In this document: positions 43,116 to 55,400 of the stretch, piece by piece
How the letters are laid out: each line of letters starts with the position of its first letter
How positions within the stretch are numbered: position 1 is the stretch's first letter
Origin: Chloranthus sessilifolius
Taxonomy: Eukaryota; Streptophyta; Magnoliopsida; Chloranthales; Chloranthaceae
DNA: 64,000 bases
Assembly (NCBI GenBank): GCA_021018995.1
Contig: CM037585.1
Coordinates: forward strand, 125,206,831 to 125,270,830
Direction of reading: 5' to 3'
Notes under the pieces: model-generated
Seen by the model: the letters and a program-made list of their open reading frames with translations, nothing else
Database searches by the model: none
Told to the model about the DNA's origin: nothing
Made by a program: the position numbers and the translations under genes

Positions 43116-44769
43116 ACAAGTACCAAGAACATCAGTGCTCGGGTCGAGCATCTAATAATACCAATTTTTTATTAATACCTCCTAACAAGAGTATACATAC
43201 CCCAGCAGATACAAAGCTAATATCACACTTGCACATTCAACCAAGTATCACACTTGCACATTCATTCCCGCCCACCCTTTTCGATTTATACACTCAAAAT
43301 TCACAAAACCATCTCACAAGTTCTCTGTTTTTCTTTTTTAAAACTCAGTTTCAGCCGTTCTTTCCGGCCACAAAACCTTATTGGTCTTGTAAAAACCAGC
43401 TGTAAATGAGATTTCTTTCACAAAAAACCATCAAAAGCCTATCTCGTTATTTACTATTCCTACCATAGACCTCAAAACCAAATGCCAAAACTCCACTTGT
43501 CGAAGAAATCATGGTTTTCCAACTAAATTCATGACTAGATTGGAAACTAAAGTTGTGAATTTTTTAATCTTTGTCCCAGCAAAAGTAAGAAATCTATGAC
43601 TGCAAATCCATTTGGTTATGGCAAGAAGAATATTGAGCCTAATGGTAATGTGGGCTGAATATTGTCTCCTCAAATCAATCCTATCATCCTATGTTCATTT
43701 CTTAGAGATCATTGGAAATTTGTAGAGAAAATCCAGATATTGTTTGTGAGAATTGTAAATTATGCAATGTTTTTCATGTGAATTGTAAATTTATGTAATA
43801 TTTTCATGTGGGTATGATCTGATAAGAACAAGGAACTTGGTTTTATAACTCTTTGTTTTTGGTGGATTTGTTGCAGTTGTGTTGTGAATGATTACATATC
43901 AGCTGTAAGGAAATTAACTTGTGAAATACTTGAACAGAAACTCTGATCAACATGGAAAGACGGCATTGGACAGTACATCAACCTTCTTTGATGGTGTTCA
44001 GCTAGCTAAAAAGAAAATCAAAATGCAAAAATGGGAAATATGAGCACACATGCTAGTAAAACTGGTACTAAAAAGAAGAAGGCTTCTAATTTTTCGGTGA
44101 TGTTGCCCATGTCGAAGCACTCTTGAGTGCTTGAGAGAGAGAGAGAGAGAGAGAGGTTATATAGATAAATACAAAGAAGAAGGCTGAAGAGAATGAGAAA
44201 CGAGATAGAGAAGGAGAGCAAGAGACTTATCATAAGAAGAGCGAACCTGGATCACCCACCCACGCCCCAACTTTTTCTAACGAATTAAATTTTATGTGAG
44301 TTTCATTCTACATTTCTTTACAAAGAATCTCACTTTAGATTTCCCGCATGAAACATGATTATCTTAAATACGCAAGTCTTACGTTTCTGTCTGACGAACT
44401 TGCCAAACACGTAAACAAGAGTAAGGTTCCAAATTTGGTTAAGTTACAATTTAAAGTCTAAATTTATGATGTCCTAATGCCCCCTTAGTCACCCCAAGAA
44501 CAGATAAAACTAAAGAATGCTGCTTGAGATGGTTTGGGCATGCTCAATGGTGACCTGAAAAAGCCCTTGTACCAAGGATTGAAATGTTGAAAGCACAAGA
44601 AAGAAGGAGAAGAAGTATTAATAAACGAAATGAAGGATTGTGGAGTAAGAGAGAGTTTAGCCTGAACAGATTTGAGTAGAGAAATAAGATTTGCAACAGC
44701 AACCCAAAATAGATGAGCCAAGGTCATGTTGACGATGGATGGTGATAGCTGATGATGATAAATGCTTTA
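43116..44769. other. Spacer, no supported gene
   Basis: Non-coding by eye, with a (GA)n tract at 44133-44154. Open frames around it owe their length to the repeat. ACTTGCACATTC is duplicated near 43228 and 43251. Confidence 0.4.
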
Positions 44770-44984
44770 GGCTGCGTTTGGGTTAGCTCTTTTGGGGCAA
44801 AGAGCAGCTCTTTCACTTTTTGGCTATGGCGGAGAACTACTTTTAGATTTGGTAACACAGCTCCTTGACTCATTTGCTCTAGCGAGGAGCTGTTTTAAGT
44901 GATAAAACTGCTCTATGCCTGCTCTATCCCTGACCAGGCAAAGAGCTGCGTCTGCTCTTATAAGAGCCAACCCAAACACAGCCT
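44770..44984. mobile_element. PIF/Harbinger-type MITE (GGCTGCGTTTGG ends)
   Basis: GGCTGCGTTTGGGTTAGCTC at the left and, in reverse complement, GGCTGTGTTTGGGTTGGCTC at the right. Perfect TTA duplication at 44767-44769 and 44985-44987. 215 bp, with AGAGCAGCTCTTT words inside. Non-coding. Confidence 0.85.
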
Positions 44985-45628
44985 TAGCATTATTATATTA
45001 TATTAAAACATATAGCAACTTGCCAAAATAATGCACCACTAAGCACGTTCTTCTAAACACATATGCTACTTTGGGTATTGGCTTTTTATCATTAATGAAT
45101 TTCTGTGAGGAATTTCATCAAACAGTTTATATGTAGCACCAAAACAGATTATAGAATATCCAGTAAAATTATTTCTAACCTTTGTAATCAAACTGAAGAG
45201 TGATCCAATGCAACGAAGAACTATCTAGAGGTGAACTGCAGATTAAAAGCATAAAATGACCTCAATAGATGAAAGAAAGTAAACCATTAAAGCATTCAGG
45301 AAAAAAAGAGGGTTAAATGTTTGATTTGAACTCATAAACATATGATTGCTAAGAAGATCATCCCTCAGTAGTAAATATCTATAAAAAAAAATGGAAGTCA
45401 AAAAGTATCAGGAGCTACTTTGGGGATCAAAGAACAAACAAATAGCTTTAATTTAGGGAGAACATTAATGCAGAGATGTTTATACAGATTAAATCACCGA
45501 TTTTGTTAGGAAAAGTTATTAGAAACGAATGGAGAGGAAGAACAGACCGAAAAGGGAATCGAAAGCGGAATGGAATATAGCTAGATAATTTAATCGCCCA
45601 TGTTCTGAAATCTCTCTATACCCATCTC

Positions 45629-45666
<38 letters not shown>

Positions 45667-45912
45667 CTGCCTGTGTGTAGACACCATCTTAAGTAAGACA
45701 TGGCAATTCTGAAAACTATTTTCTGCATATGATAGCATTTTTTTTTGGAAAACATCATATGTGAAATAAAATATGGCATACCTCTTTAGAGTAAAATTAC
45801 TTTTTTTAAAACGTTTGCGAAACAGTGGTGAAACCAGAGTTGTTTGTTTTTCTTTGGATTCCGATGGAATCCATTCTATCTTCTCACTTGTCCAAGTGAC
45901 ATATTAGTAAAG
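44985..45912. other. Spacer with (GA)n microsatellite
   Basis: (GA)n at about 45631-45663. No gene; nothing else recognised. Confidence 0.5.
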
Positions 45913-45921
45913 GTTACCATC

Positions 45922-46098
45922 ATGGTTCAAAATTACGGCTGAAATGCTTCTGTTTGGGTCCCCACCGAAACCAAACCAGTAACACATATTATCGGGTTTT
46001 TTTTGTACTGGGTTGAAGATTTCAGCCGAAATTTAAAATTCCAGCGAAAATTTCAGTTCTGATCCCGACCGAAATGAAATCCAATTTTTTTATCCTTG
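45922..46098. mobile_element. Word-MITE (TTTCGG/CCGAAA type)
   Basis: Flanked by GTTACCATC (45913-45921) and GTTACTATC (46099-46107), 9 bp with one mismatch. Ends ATGGTTCAAAATTACGG and CAAGGATAAAAAAATTGG are inverted. The interior has CCCACCGAAACC, TTTCAGCCGAAATT and CCGACCGAAATG words. Confidence 0.75.
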
Positions 46099-46619
46099 GT
46101 TACTATCATTTACATCCCGTCCAACATAATCACACCCATAGTGCGAAATCTCGGATTTCCTAGTTTCCTTGAACATCTTCAAGACCGGGACACATCGTGA
46201 AATGAAATAGCCTTTTAAATGATCTAACACCATTAAAATAGGTGATTAAGTTTACACTATTAAAGAATATTTGACTATTATTACACGCTAAATAGTATAA
46301 GTGATTGTTCATGATTGGAAGATATCTCAATTAAATAATCACACTTAAAATCAATTGTATACCATTTGATCAATGATCTCCAATGTTAGCCGCTAAAAAT
46401 AAAAATAATAGCATATAATAGAGTTCACAGATTTAGACACACCATGATAGTTGTTCACGAGATCATCACTTAGACTACAAAAGGTAATTAAAAATAGTGC
46501 CAAGTACATTAAAATGATGGGTGATACACTATTATTGGAGTACTACCTTAACATGCTATATAAACTAACAACTGAAAAGTACAATTTATCTACAGCGTCT
46601 CAGTGGGAAACCAACATCA

Positions 46620-46890
46620 ATCTGGTCTCTTCAAGTATCAAAATTTCGGTATTCATTTCGGTCTTACCTGAAACCAAGATTTTGGTGCTTTTAAAAAAAT
46701 ATAAAATAATAATTCAAATAGCAAAATATCAGCCAAAAATTTAAAATTATCGGCCAATATTTTGCTAATCATTATCGGCCGATAATTTCAAAATTTCGGC
46801 CGATAATTTGCTACTTCTGCAATTTCAGCGAAATATTGAAGATTTCGTTTCGGCCTCCACCGAAACCGATAAGTTTCGGCCCCTGGCGAC
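46620..46890. repeat. Further TTTCGG-word segment
   Basis: Dense TTTCGG, CGGCCGATAATTT and CCGAAACC words from AAGTATCAAAATTTCGG to AGTTTCGGCCCC. Clearly the same family as 45922-46098, but I could not find a convincing TSD. 46109-46619 between them shows only a P-family-like phrase (CTTTTAAATGATCTAACACC). Confidence 0.5.
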
Positions 46891-46915
46891 ATGAGACGTA
46901 AAACATAATCATACC

Positions 46916-47180
46916 CAAGGTATCAAATATTGGCCGATATCGATATGTATCGGTTTTTCGGCAAACCGATACATATCGGTATCCAACTCGGTATCAATAT
47001 TGGTTGATACGGGCACGTATTGGCCGATACGTATAGCGCGTATCAGCCGATATGTATCCGGTATCGACTGATACCTATATATATTAATTTTAAAATAGGC
47101 TGATATGTATTGGTATCGGCCAATTCGTATCTATCCTCTAAGGACTGATACCTGATATCGATACCAATTTTGTTACTTTG
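46916..47180. mobile_element. Word-MITE (ATCGGCCGAT type), second copy
   Basis: CAAGGTATCAAATATTGG at the left and CAAAGTAACAAAATTGG in reverse complement at the right. The interior is closely parallel to 221-498, including TTTTTCGGCAAACCGATAC. The flanks AATCATACC / ATTGCACCA match only partly. Confidence 0.6.
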
Positions 47181-48107
47181 ATTGCACCAATTAGTAAAAA
47201 GATCCGACGCTCCTTATTGTCATTTAAACACCAAAAAGGTGTGTAAATGACCTTACACCATCAATAGTTTAAGATTGGGTGCGTACGATGAAAAGATAGA
47301 TTGTAGGGGTTAAAAGCACAAACCTAACTCGTAGTCGATGCTTTTAGAGTTTTGATGTGTTCAAATAGGGCAAGGCTTTCCATTTTTGAGCTGTTAGGAA
47401 TCTCAGTTACTAGCCATACGAGGGATTCCTTGTAATTTCTGGTTGACTTGGAAACCAAAAGTGTTTGGTTGAAATATGGAAAGCATGGTTGCCTAGGAAA
47501 CCATGCCTTTTTGTTGTTTGATTTGCAACTAGGAATCTATTTAAGTCAACAGGTCGTGATCACAGCCTTATCGTTTCTATTTGGAGTTGGCTGTGAGTCC
47601 TATTTCTCCACTCGTTTATGTTTAGCGTTAAGTTCTTTGTAACTCCGCAATCTTTAATATCCGTCTCACTACTTCCCTCTAGATTTTCATAGGCCTTACT
47701 CTTCTCTTACTTTCTTATGGTTGTAGCGTCTCAACCATTCATACAAGGTATATTTTGTGCAATGAACATGTCTGAATCATCTCAAACGACATTCTATAAT
47801 TTTTTCCTTTTATAATAGGTGTCACTCTCAAGTTTTCTTTATTTATATACAAGGAATCCCTTTAAATATTGTTGCTTATGAATATGATCACTTGCCAATA
47901 TGTTAGCACCTAGGATCGGGCATTAGAAGTTAGTCAAATTGGGACCGAAATTTTCGTGTGAGCAATCCACGTGAAGGGGATTGACCACAAAAATTATATG
48001 ACTTAGTGTGATAGGGTCCTTAATTTATTTTAACTTAGCAACTTTAACTCAATTGGTTATATTATTGTTTGTCATTACTCGCTCAAGAGTTCATTCATTT
48101 GTAATCG
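47181..48107. other. Spacer; P-family fragment and possible LTR
   Basis: 47215-47300 carries the P-family phrase CATTTAAACACCAAAAAGGTG followed by CCTTACACCATCAATAG. From TGTTAGGAATCTCAG at 47391 to about 47750 the text (TATTTAAG box near 47538, pyrimidine-rich tail) could be a short solo LTR, but I found no TSD. Confidence 0.3.
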
Positions 48108-48116
48108 TTTAAATTA

Positions 48117-48580
48117 AGAAAAATTTTAAAATAATCCTTGAACTTTCACCCTATTATCAATAATGCATCTAAATTATTGATAATATCATATAGACACTCA
48201 AAGTACACTTAAGTTCATCAACTAAACCCTTATCGTCACCTTCCGTAAATGGATGAACAGAAAACGTTGAGTTGACATACAACTCAGCAAAATAACATGT
48301 GTGGCACCAAACGGTGTTTTATTAATGATAGGGTAAAAGTTCAGGGGTTATTTTGAAATTTTTTCAAAATCAAGTCCTGATTACGTTGGGTGCCACGCAT
48401 GTTATTTTGTTGAGTTGTATGCCAATTCAGCATTTTCTGTTTAGCCATTAACGAAAAGTGATGGTAGGGATTTAGTTGATGAACTTAAGTATACGTTGAG
48501 TGCCTATTTGATATTATCAATAGTTTAGGTGTGTTATTGATGACGGGGTATAAGTTCAGGGGTTATTTTAAAAATTTTCC
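48117..48580. mobile_element. Foldback Mutator-like MITE with 9-bp TSD, intact copy
   Basis: Perfect 9-bp duplication TTTAAATTA at 48108-48116 and 48581-48589. The arms pair over about 200 bp (AATTTTAAAATAATCC... against ...GGTTATTTTAAAAATT). A related copy was split by the 49.7-60.2 kb insertions. Confidence 0.85.
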
Positions 48581-48892
48581 TTTAAATTACTACTATTGAC
48601 ATTCAATTTGCATTCATTCTCAAAAATATGAATCTATCAACGTAAATAGAATCCATCACATTAGAAAAAGAGTCATTAGCTGAAGAATAATTCATCATAA
48701 AATTAAAAAAGAAAATAATAGTCATTAACTATTGATGAATGAAATATCCAACCAACAATATAGGTCTGAATATCAACTTGTTAAGTAAATAGAAAATCAT
48801 GCAAAGATAAATAGTTATCTTTATTAATACAAAAAAATTACTCTACCAACTTTAATGAGACTATTGTCTCAAACTGTAACTAAGATCAGTCA

Positions 48893-49008
48893 TTACTGTA
48901 CTTCAGTGTTTACAACATCTTCAACCTCTTGACTTCTTAAAATTTGACCTTCTTCATAAGCTTCTACTCTATCATTTGAAGTGCACTTATCTATGGGTTC
49001 CAATTGAT
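48893..49008 (-). CDS. Possible terminal exon of an unidentified host gene
   Basis: On the minus strand a pyrimidine-rich run (CTCTTTTTTTCTG) ends in CTATCAG at 49009. It is followed by 38 open codons, charged and hydrophilic (DQLEPIDKCTSNDRVEAYEEG and on), to a TAA at 48893-48895. The acceptor plus coherent composition suggests a last exon. Upstream exons would lie at higher coordinates, where I see no partner, perhaps because repeats fill the intron. It could be chance. Confidence 0.25.
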
Positions 49009-49016
49009 CTGATAGA

Positions 49017-49735
49017 ACAGAAAAAAAGAGTGGGTAAGTTATGTCAACAATTTAGAGGACAACTAAAGGATCCCTACCAAGCTAACACAGGTGTCATGTG
49101 TGATCGAATAGAAGAATAAATAGTAAACAATAATATTTCCTTAGCTTGAAACTCGCGTTGGCTGAAGGTGTTGAGACACATTAACGGTGTGAGACACAAC
49201 TTTTATGGTTAAACCTTTAACAATGTCAAGTCGGCCTTCAATAATGTCTTGTTTTAATTCATCTTATTTTATCTTGCTCATATTTACCATCTTTTTTCTT
49301 ATCCTACGTATCAAACATATCTTATAACACATACTTATATGTGACTTATGACTTAATTATTCAGTCATCCAGTTAAGAATAATATTTTAATAATCATTCC
49401 TCCCAGATAAAATGGTGAACTGAAGATAAGGCTAACAATTTTACTAATAGAGATTTCTAGCAATATGTGCATAAGCATCAAAATAAGTGATCCACACTCC
49501 TTTGTCAAAAGCCCCTGGCTTCTAATTATTGGCGGAAGCACACATAAGATTTGGGGTGAGGGCACAAAAGTGATCCTCACTCTTTTGTCAAAAGCCCCTC
49601 CCTCCTCCCAAACTTCGAGAAAGCCATTAAATGGCCTATGGGAACATCCTTCAATCTCAATCTCTCTCGCTCTCTCTCTCTCCAGTGCTCGACTCCACCG
49701 CCACCCTCTATCGTTGCTCCACTGTTGGCTGCTAC
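49017..49735. other. Left flank of the pararetrovirus locus
   Basis: No gene supported. CTCACTCTTTTGTCAAAAGCCCC occurs in two versions (49492 and 49575). Open frames near 49465-49836 cross this duplication and a (TC)n tract. Confidence 0.4.
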
Positions 49736-50292
49736 AACTCCAAGCCCTAATCAACTGGATCACATCAGCACCTCTGGCAGACATCAACCATCGCCCTCAT
49801 AAGGAAACTCTCTCTCTCACGAATAGCTTGCAATAGGACAGTGGTGTTAGTGCAGTACCTCCCTCACGCCTATACGCATGACACAACATGTCACACACAC
49901 ACACTCTCTCTGTCTCTCTGTCTCTCTGTCTCTCTCTCTCTCTATAGGAAAAATTTCAAAATAATCCCTGAACTTACATTTCGTCATCAATAACAAACCT
50001 AAACTATTGATGTGATGACCCGACTTTTCCAATCCTCTCGGTATAGGAAAGGCCGGTTTGCCAACTTATTGATTTCTCAATAAGTCGCATAACAAACAAA
50101 AGCTGGCAGCATAATGTAGATCTAAACAGAATAAAAAAAAATAAATAGAAACAAAGGTTAAACAAAATATATCACCCAGAGGAACCAGGAAGAACCACCG
50201 GTGATGGCCAATCTGATCACCTAAACAATGGTTCCTAATGATGGTTGTTCCTCAAGTGATATCAAAATATGCAAAACAAGGCCTCGGGCCCA
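49736..50292 (+). repeat. Duplicated host block, left copy
   Basis: Matches 57226-57795 along its whole length in the same orientation, with scattered substitutions and microsatellite length changes. It contains a (TC)n tract, the left arm of a split MITE (49949-50010) and the first 280 bp of a minus-oriented gypsy LTR (from 50011). Because it contains host and transposon text, it is pre-insertion DNA copied when the viral segment integrated. Confidence 0.9.
49949..50010 (+). mobile_element. Left arm of the split foldback MITE
   Basis: GGAAAAATTTCAAAATAATCC through CTAAACTATTGA is the arm seen intact at 48117. It ends in ATTGA, the LTR duplication. The rest of the MITE resumes at 59715. A second copy of this arm is in the duplicated block at about 57455-57518. 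Confidence 0.85.
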
Positions 50293-50547
50293 CGCTACCA
50301 CAACATAGTAGTAAATCTAAACAGATCATTATAAGTCATCCATAAAAACCGCTGAAGAAGACGATGAAGTAGTTCATACGCCCATGATTAGCCACCCTAA
50401 TCACGACTCACTACCCCTCAAGATTCCAACGCTAGCCACCCGCCATATGTAATTATCACGGGCTTAGCCGGACATGGCTCTGATACCAAACTCAGAGTAG
50501 GGGGAAGACGTGATTGCGGAAGAGAAGATGAGCTAAATAAAGAAACT
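50289..50547 (-). repeat. Viral terminal repeat, low-coordinate copy
   Basis: Matches 56969-57229 with a few substitutions and a 2-base indel. Contains the primer-binding site. Joined to host DNA at 50289-50292 through the shared tetranucleotide CCCA. Confidence 0.9.
50476..50488 (-). other. Viral primer-binding site, low-coordinate copy
   Basis: Minus-strand TGGTATCAGAGCC, complementary to the 3' end of plant initiator methionine tRNA, the standard caulimovirid primer. Confidence 0.9.
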
Positions 50548-50794
50548 TTAATTCATAAACAAAAGCCTAATAAAGCAAACTTATATTAAACAACTCAAAA
50601 CATATAGAATCTTACCACTATACACACACTATGCAGCTACTATGCATGCATTAAATATATACAAAGTTAAGAGAAGGCTTACCGATACGTTGCACTTCTC
50701 CGATACAAACTAGAAAGAAAACAAAGAAAGAACAAGAGAGAAAGGGAAAGAAGTAGGTGAGAATTTTTTCGGTGTCCTGGACAAGCCCCAGGCT
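50548..50794 (-). other. Leader region between promoter and primer site
   Basis: About 300 bases separate the predicted start from the primer site, the same order as in CaMV (promoter upstream of the primer site, with a long leader continuing to ORF 1 on the circle). Plain minus-strand AATAAA is not visible here. Confidence 0.5.
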
Positions 50795-50798
50795 AACC

Positions 50799-50926
50799 TT
50801 TTTATAGATGAATGCGGATTTGAAGTGGTTTGAAATCTGCCGCTGAGTGGGACACGTGTGCTGAGTGGATTGGTTGCAGTCGCTTCGTCCCTTGATAATT
50901 GTGTTCTGACGTAAGGGCATGCGTCA
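50799..50926 (-). promoter_or_regulatory. Viral full-length-transcript promoter with as-1-like element
   Basis: In minus sense: TATAAAAA at 50806-50799, CACGTG (G-box) at 50853-50858, CCAAT at 50869-50873, and an as-1-like pair of TGACG/CGTCA motifs at 50907-50926 (plus-strand TGACGTAAGGGCATGCGTCA). The as-1 element is the TGA-factor site known from the CaMV 35S promoter; spacing to TATA is about 100 bp, larger than in CaMV. In this linear copy the promoter lies at the 3' end, pointing out into the host block rather than into the viral ORFs. Confidence 0.7.
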
Positions 50927-51064
50927 GTGCTTCATAATTGGAATGATGACTTCATGGGTTGCGTTATGGACAGCTGGTGAGGCTATTGGCCGACAATAAT
51001 CAGTAAGATTCTTGGATGATTAAAAAATTGCTTTATTGACTGGTTTGGCTTTTGTGGCTAATCT

Positions 51065-52456
51065 TCATGGTTCTCTGCGATTGTCCAGATTCTGGTAAAA
51101 TATTGAATCGCTAGATAGGGAGCTATCCGAATCAGATAAGTTGAGAAGCTGGTCTTCTTCTTGGATAGATGCTTCAATTTCTAAATTAGCAGGCAGGTGG
51201 AGACTATTTCTGCTGATCATCTGTTGGAGAAAATTTTCTACTTCTTCTTCTTGTTGAGGAGTCGTCATATATTCCATAGGGAAATTAGTGAGGAAAATTC
51301 GTCGACCATCAGAAATTTTGAAAGCATAATGGTCCTTAGAAATTTCTCTGGCCTTTTGAGAAAATTGTATTAGGGAATGAATCCAATAGGATTTGGGAGA
51401 GATTGACAGGGCACTAGACTGTGCTAAAGGATCTGCTTGGTTGATATATTCCATCTCATATATCTGTGTTTTGCGAAAAATCTAAATTTGATATGGTTGG
51501 AAGAATTGTTTTCTAGATCGCCATCCAAGAGTGCTGGTGATCATAAAAGTAAGATAAATGTCTTTGCGTAAACATTTGGAGGCATGAAAAACCATGGATT
51601 TAATTATTCAGGGAAAGTTTGGAATATTGGAAAGTGGAAAAATAATTTGGTTGATCAATCCCCAATCAAGACCTTGGAAAAGATTATGAGGATAATCAGG
51701 AGTGAACAAATAAATTTTTGGGAGATAGTAACCCTGAAGATGGTTGATAAATTGATAATTCTGCAATAAGATTTGTTTGATCTGAGTAGCCGAATCCTCA
51801 ATTTGAGATACAATATTTTGGGAAATGTCAATTGGAAGGACATGTTTGGCCTTTTCAAACATGCAGATTCTTTTAAGGCGATGCAGAATTGGATCATTTT
51901 GTTTCACCAATTCAATGAGGTTGAGGAAATAGGAAATTTTCTCAATGGAAAAGGTTTCTTCTTCCCAATTAACATTCTTGAGTAATGAGGTTAGGCCTTC
52001 ATAAAGTTGTTGGGTGTGGGTTTCTTGAGCCTGAATTTTGGATTCCAGAATGCTCAAATGTTGTCTGACTTTTCTTTTATTATTGACAAGATTTTTTCAT
52101 ACTCCATTAATTTCTTGGTACATGGATGAATCAATGCGTGGGCTGATAAAATTGGATATATGGCTAATGTTAAAATTTTTGGATTTGGAGTATTCTTTGA
52201 CTTCCATAATAGGAGATTGGGCGAGGAGATGCATGGTTTGATAGGTTTGAAAAGCAGATTTGCCTTCTCTGATGGAATTATACATTTGGTATAATGGGCT
52301 AGGAAAATTATAAATTTGGCTATGGCAGGATTGCCATGAAATGTATATTCCTAGTTGGTGTCCTTTAAGGACAACATAAACTTTTCTTTGTGGCGAAAAA
52401 TTATCTTCTGTTGAATTGGCTGCATTGGCAGAAGAGCTTCCTGCAAGACTAGTCAT
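51065..52456 (-). pseudogene. Caulimovirid viroplasmin/transactivator-like ORF
   Basis: ATG at 52456-52454, overlapping the previous ORF's stop by 8 bases. Residues about 25-60 (KVYVVLKGHQLGIYISW, then FPSPLYQMYNS) match the viroplasmin (Cauli_VI, RNase H1 N-terminal-like) fold. The rest is helical and ends in an acidic Ser/Asp-rich tail. About 460 codons in one frame, interrupted by TGA at 52097, a stop at 51608 and TAG at 51482. CaMV P6 (about 520 residues) forms inclusion bodies and drives reinitiation; the same role is inferred. That all three lesions are point stops with the frame preserved suggests decay after integration. Confidence 0.75.
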
Positions 52457-55400
52457 CCTCTGCACAAAAGGTAGTAGTGAGCTGGTGATTTCCTATTGTA
52501 GGATCACCGCATAAATATAAGACCGCTGGATTGGTGGTATGCAAATGGGAATAACCAATTCGATTAGTGTGAGTAGTGTGATTGTAGTGATGATCCCCCC
52601 AGAATTGGGTATTACTGGTAAGGGAGACACAACAAAGATGAGGAAAGGAGTCCTCAGAAGGAGAGGAGAGAAAGTGGAATCGAAGGGGATGACCCTGAAA
52701 TTGGACAGAAATGCCGTGAAAATCAACTCGAGTAAAGGGAAAGATGGAAGAAATAAAAGGAATCCCTAAGATAAGGGTTTGAGTGATATTTGGGAGAATC
52801 ACAAAGGAAGTGGGAATGGAAATATTATGATGCTGGATAGCAGCATGGTTAAGTTTGTGGAGGATAGGTATGGGATATCCACTAGCATTGGTGAGACTCT
52901 GATGAGCGGAGGTCAAATAGAAGGAAGGGACTAATCCCTCTTGAAGACAATTCATGTCAGCACCACTGTCAATAAGGGCGATGATGTCATAAATTGTATA
53001 ATTGGAATTAATAAATAAATTGACCTTGATGTATCATTTTGGGGAGGATACCTGTTGGAGAGTGTTCAGGTAAGAATGTGATGTGGAACTAGAAGAGACT
53101 TCTTTGTTTTCCAAATGATTGAAGCGATTATTAATGGTGGAAATTTCTTTAGCAAAATGTTGCTTTAGAATAATTAATTCATTGTTGAGAGATTCTATTT
53201 GTTGTTGGAAATTGGCAACCATAGAAGAATTATGGGTAGCTTGGTCATCTGGTTAGAAGAATTATGGGATTCTAGCCGATGAAAGAGTTCTCTAATAGAG
53301 TAAGGATTTTCTACTATTAGAGACTTTTTAGTTTCTTTTTGAGCTGTAGATATACATGCTTCAATTAATTTGGATTTCATTATTGGATCTTCAGTTTTAT
53401 CAACTAAGTCCAATAACGATTGTTGGGATTCGGAAAGAACATTGATACTGAGATTGTTCATGGCAGCAAATGCTTGCCAAGAATCATTTGAAGTATGAAT
53501 ATGATTACATTTGCAATTTGCAGGGTGGTCATCTGCAGAGGAGGAAGATGACGAAGTGGAATGAATTTCATTATCAGACTCAGAAAATTCTGAATAATCA
53601 GGACTAGAATCTAAACAAATTTTTGAAAGGGTTAATTTCAGACCTTCATCATGAATTTGATTTATTCTTTGTTCAGTTGTGCATTTATTGGCATAATGAC
53701 CAAATCGATGACATTTGTAACATTTAATCTCTCTTTAGGGTCGATTTGTTGATTTTCTTCTTTTCTCACGATATTTGCGTGAAAAAGAAGGATTCCTGGG
53801 TTCTCGATGTTGTCGAGTAGAATTTCTATTTTCGCGATGTTGTTGATAAGAAGAAGGATTGTTGGTTTGTTTGAAAATATGATGACATCGTTCAGAGGGA
53901 TGATGATAATTAGAGATTTCTCTATTATCTCGTCCTTTTGAAGGATAATTGATTTTTGTGTCATAAGCAAATTGATCACAAAATTCTCCCAATTCCTTAC
54001 GACCAGTAAGTTGTTGCTGTTTTAATTGTTGGTGTAATTTTAAGTCATTACACAATGTTAATCCTTCACGCACAATGCTACTTTGGAGTTGTCCATAAGT
54101 ATATTGATTGTAAGTGATACTTTGATCATCAGGATTACGGAGTTTATTACGGACCTTCTCAGCAAATAAGCTGGGAAGCCCATCAATGAATTTGACTTTC
54201 CAATATTCAGTATTGGCATCACTTCGTTACATGACTTTTGTCATAAACACATCTTTATACCATCTGAAATGGGTTAAAGATGGGCAACGGAGATTTTGAA
54301 GTAGTTCTCTACTTCTTTCATATTGAAGATTCCAAGAACCAACAAAATGAAAAATGATGGTTTGGGTTAATGTATAAACTGCATCTTCCCTAGTTTCCAT
54401 TAGGCCAGTAAGATCATTTTTGACTGGTTTAGTTGAAGTTAAGATTTCTTCACGTTGAGTGGCTGTGAGAACATTATCCCACCATCCTTTCAACATACCG
54501 TGAAAATCCGAGTAATATATCGAGCAATTGTTTGATCAGAATTTTGATGTTGTTTTAAGATGGTGCTGTACATAAAAATTTTATGTAGAACAGCAAAAAT
54601 TCCATATTCGGATTTACCATCAATGTTCCATTCATAAATGGATCGATAATCATAAGAATTTTGAATATCAATATGATCTTCTTCATAAAGAAGATCCTGG
54701 GGTGTAGGTCTATGGTAGTAATATCGAGTATTACCACCATCCCAATTATACTGGAGTTTATTAAGCTCCATGCTATTTTATAAGGATTCGAAATTATTTT
54801 GAATTTCTTGTATTTATGCTAAATTGGCATTTTCTCTATCAGTCAATACATTGATTTGAAAATTATTATTTTTCTTTTCTGGATTAAGTGATAAAGCGTG
54901 TAACCTGGAGGTTAGTTTATCAATAAATTCCTCTTGTTTTATCATATAAGATTTTGATGACAGATTTAGTCCAAAAATTTCTAGGGGAGGTTTTATGTTT
55001 GGTTGTTCGACCTTTAAGGTTGATGTTTTGTTTATTGGTGGAGAAGAAAGAATATTTTCAATCCTATTTAATTGCATACTAATTGTTTGTAAATTTAAAT
55101 TAGTAAAATTATTTTGTTTATACAGATGTGATAAATCAACTTTTGTTGAATGAGGGATAGGTTCAACAGGTTTTATGAAAGCAGTGGCTTCCAAAGTAGC
55201 TGTTGAATTAGGTTGAGTAAGTTTGAGGGCTTCAACAGGAGGATGAATCGACTGAACGATTGAACCATCAAGCTTCTGCCATTCCTTTTTAAAATCTTCA
55301 AGAAGAAATATTTTCCTTTCTTCTTGGTTCATTTCAAGATATTTTGTTGCTTTGAACCAAGTAACAAATGGAATTACTTGATAAAAAGTTTCAATATATT

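Noticed and set aside
49365..49836. 123- and 140-codon frames on opposite strands
   Set aside because: They cross a duplicated phrase and a (TC)n tract; neither has a family pattern.
53662..53979. 105-codon Ile-rich frame as a separate viral ORF
   Set aside because: It is a shifted reading of the coat protein C-terminus; the true frame carries the CCHC knuckle.
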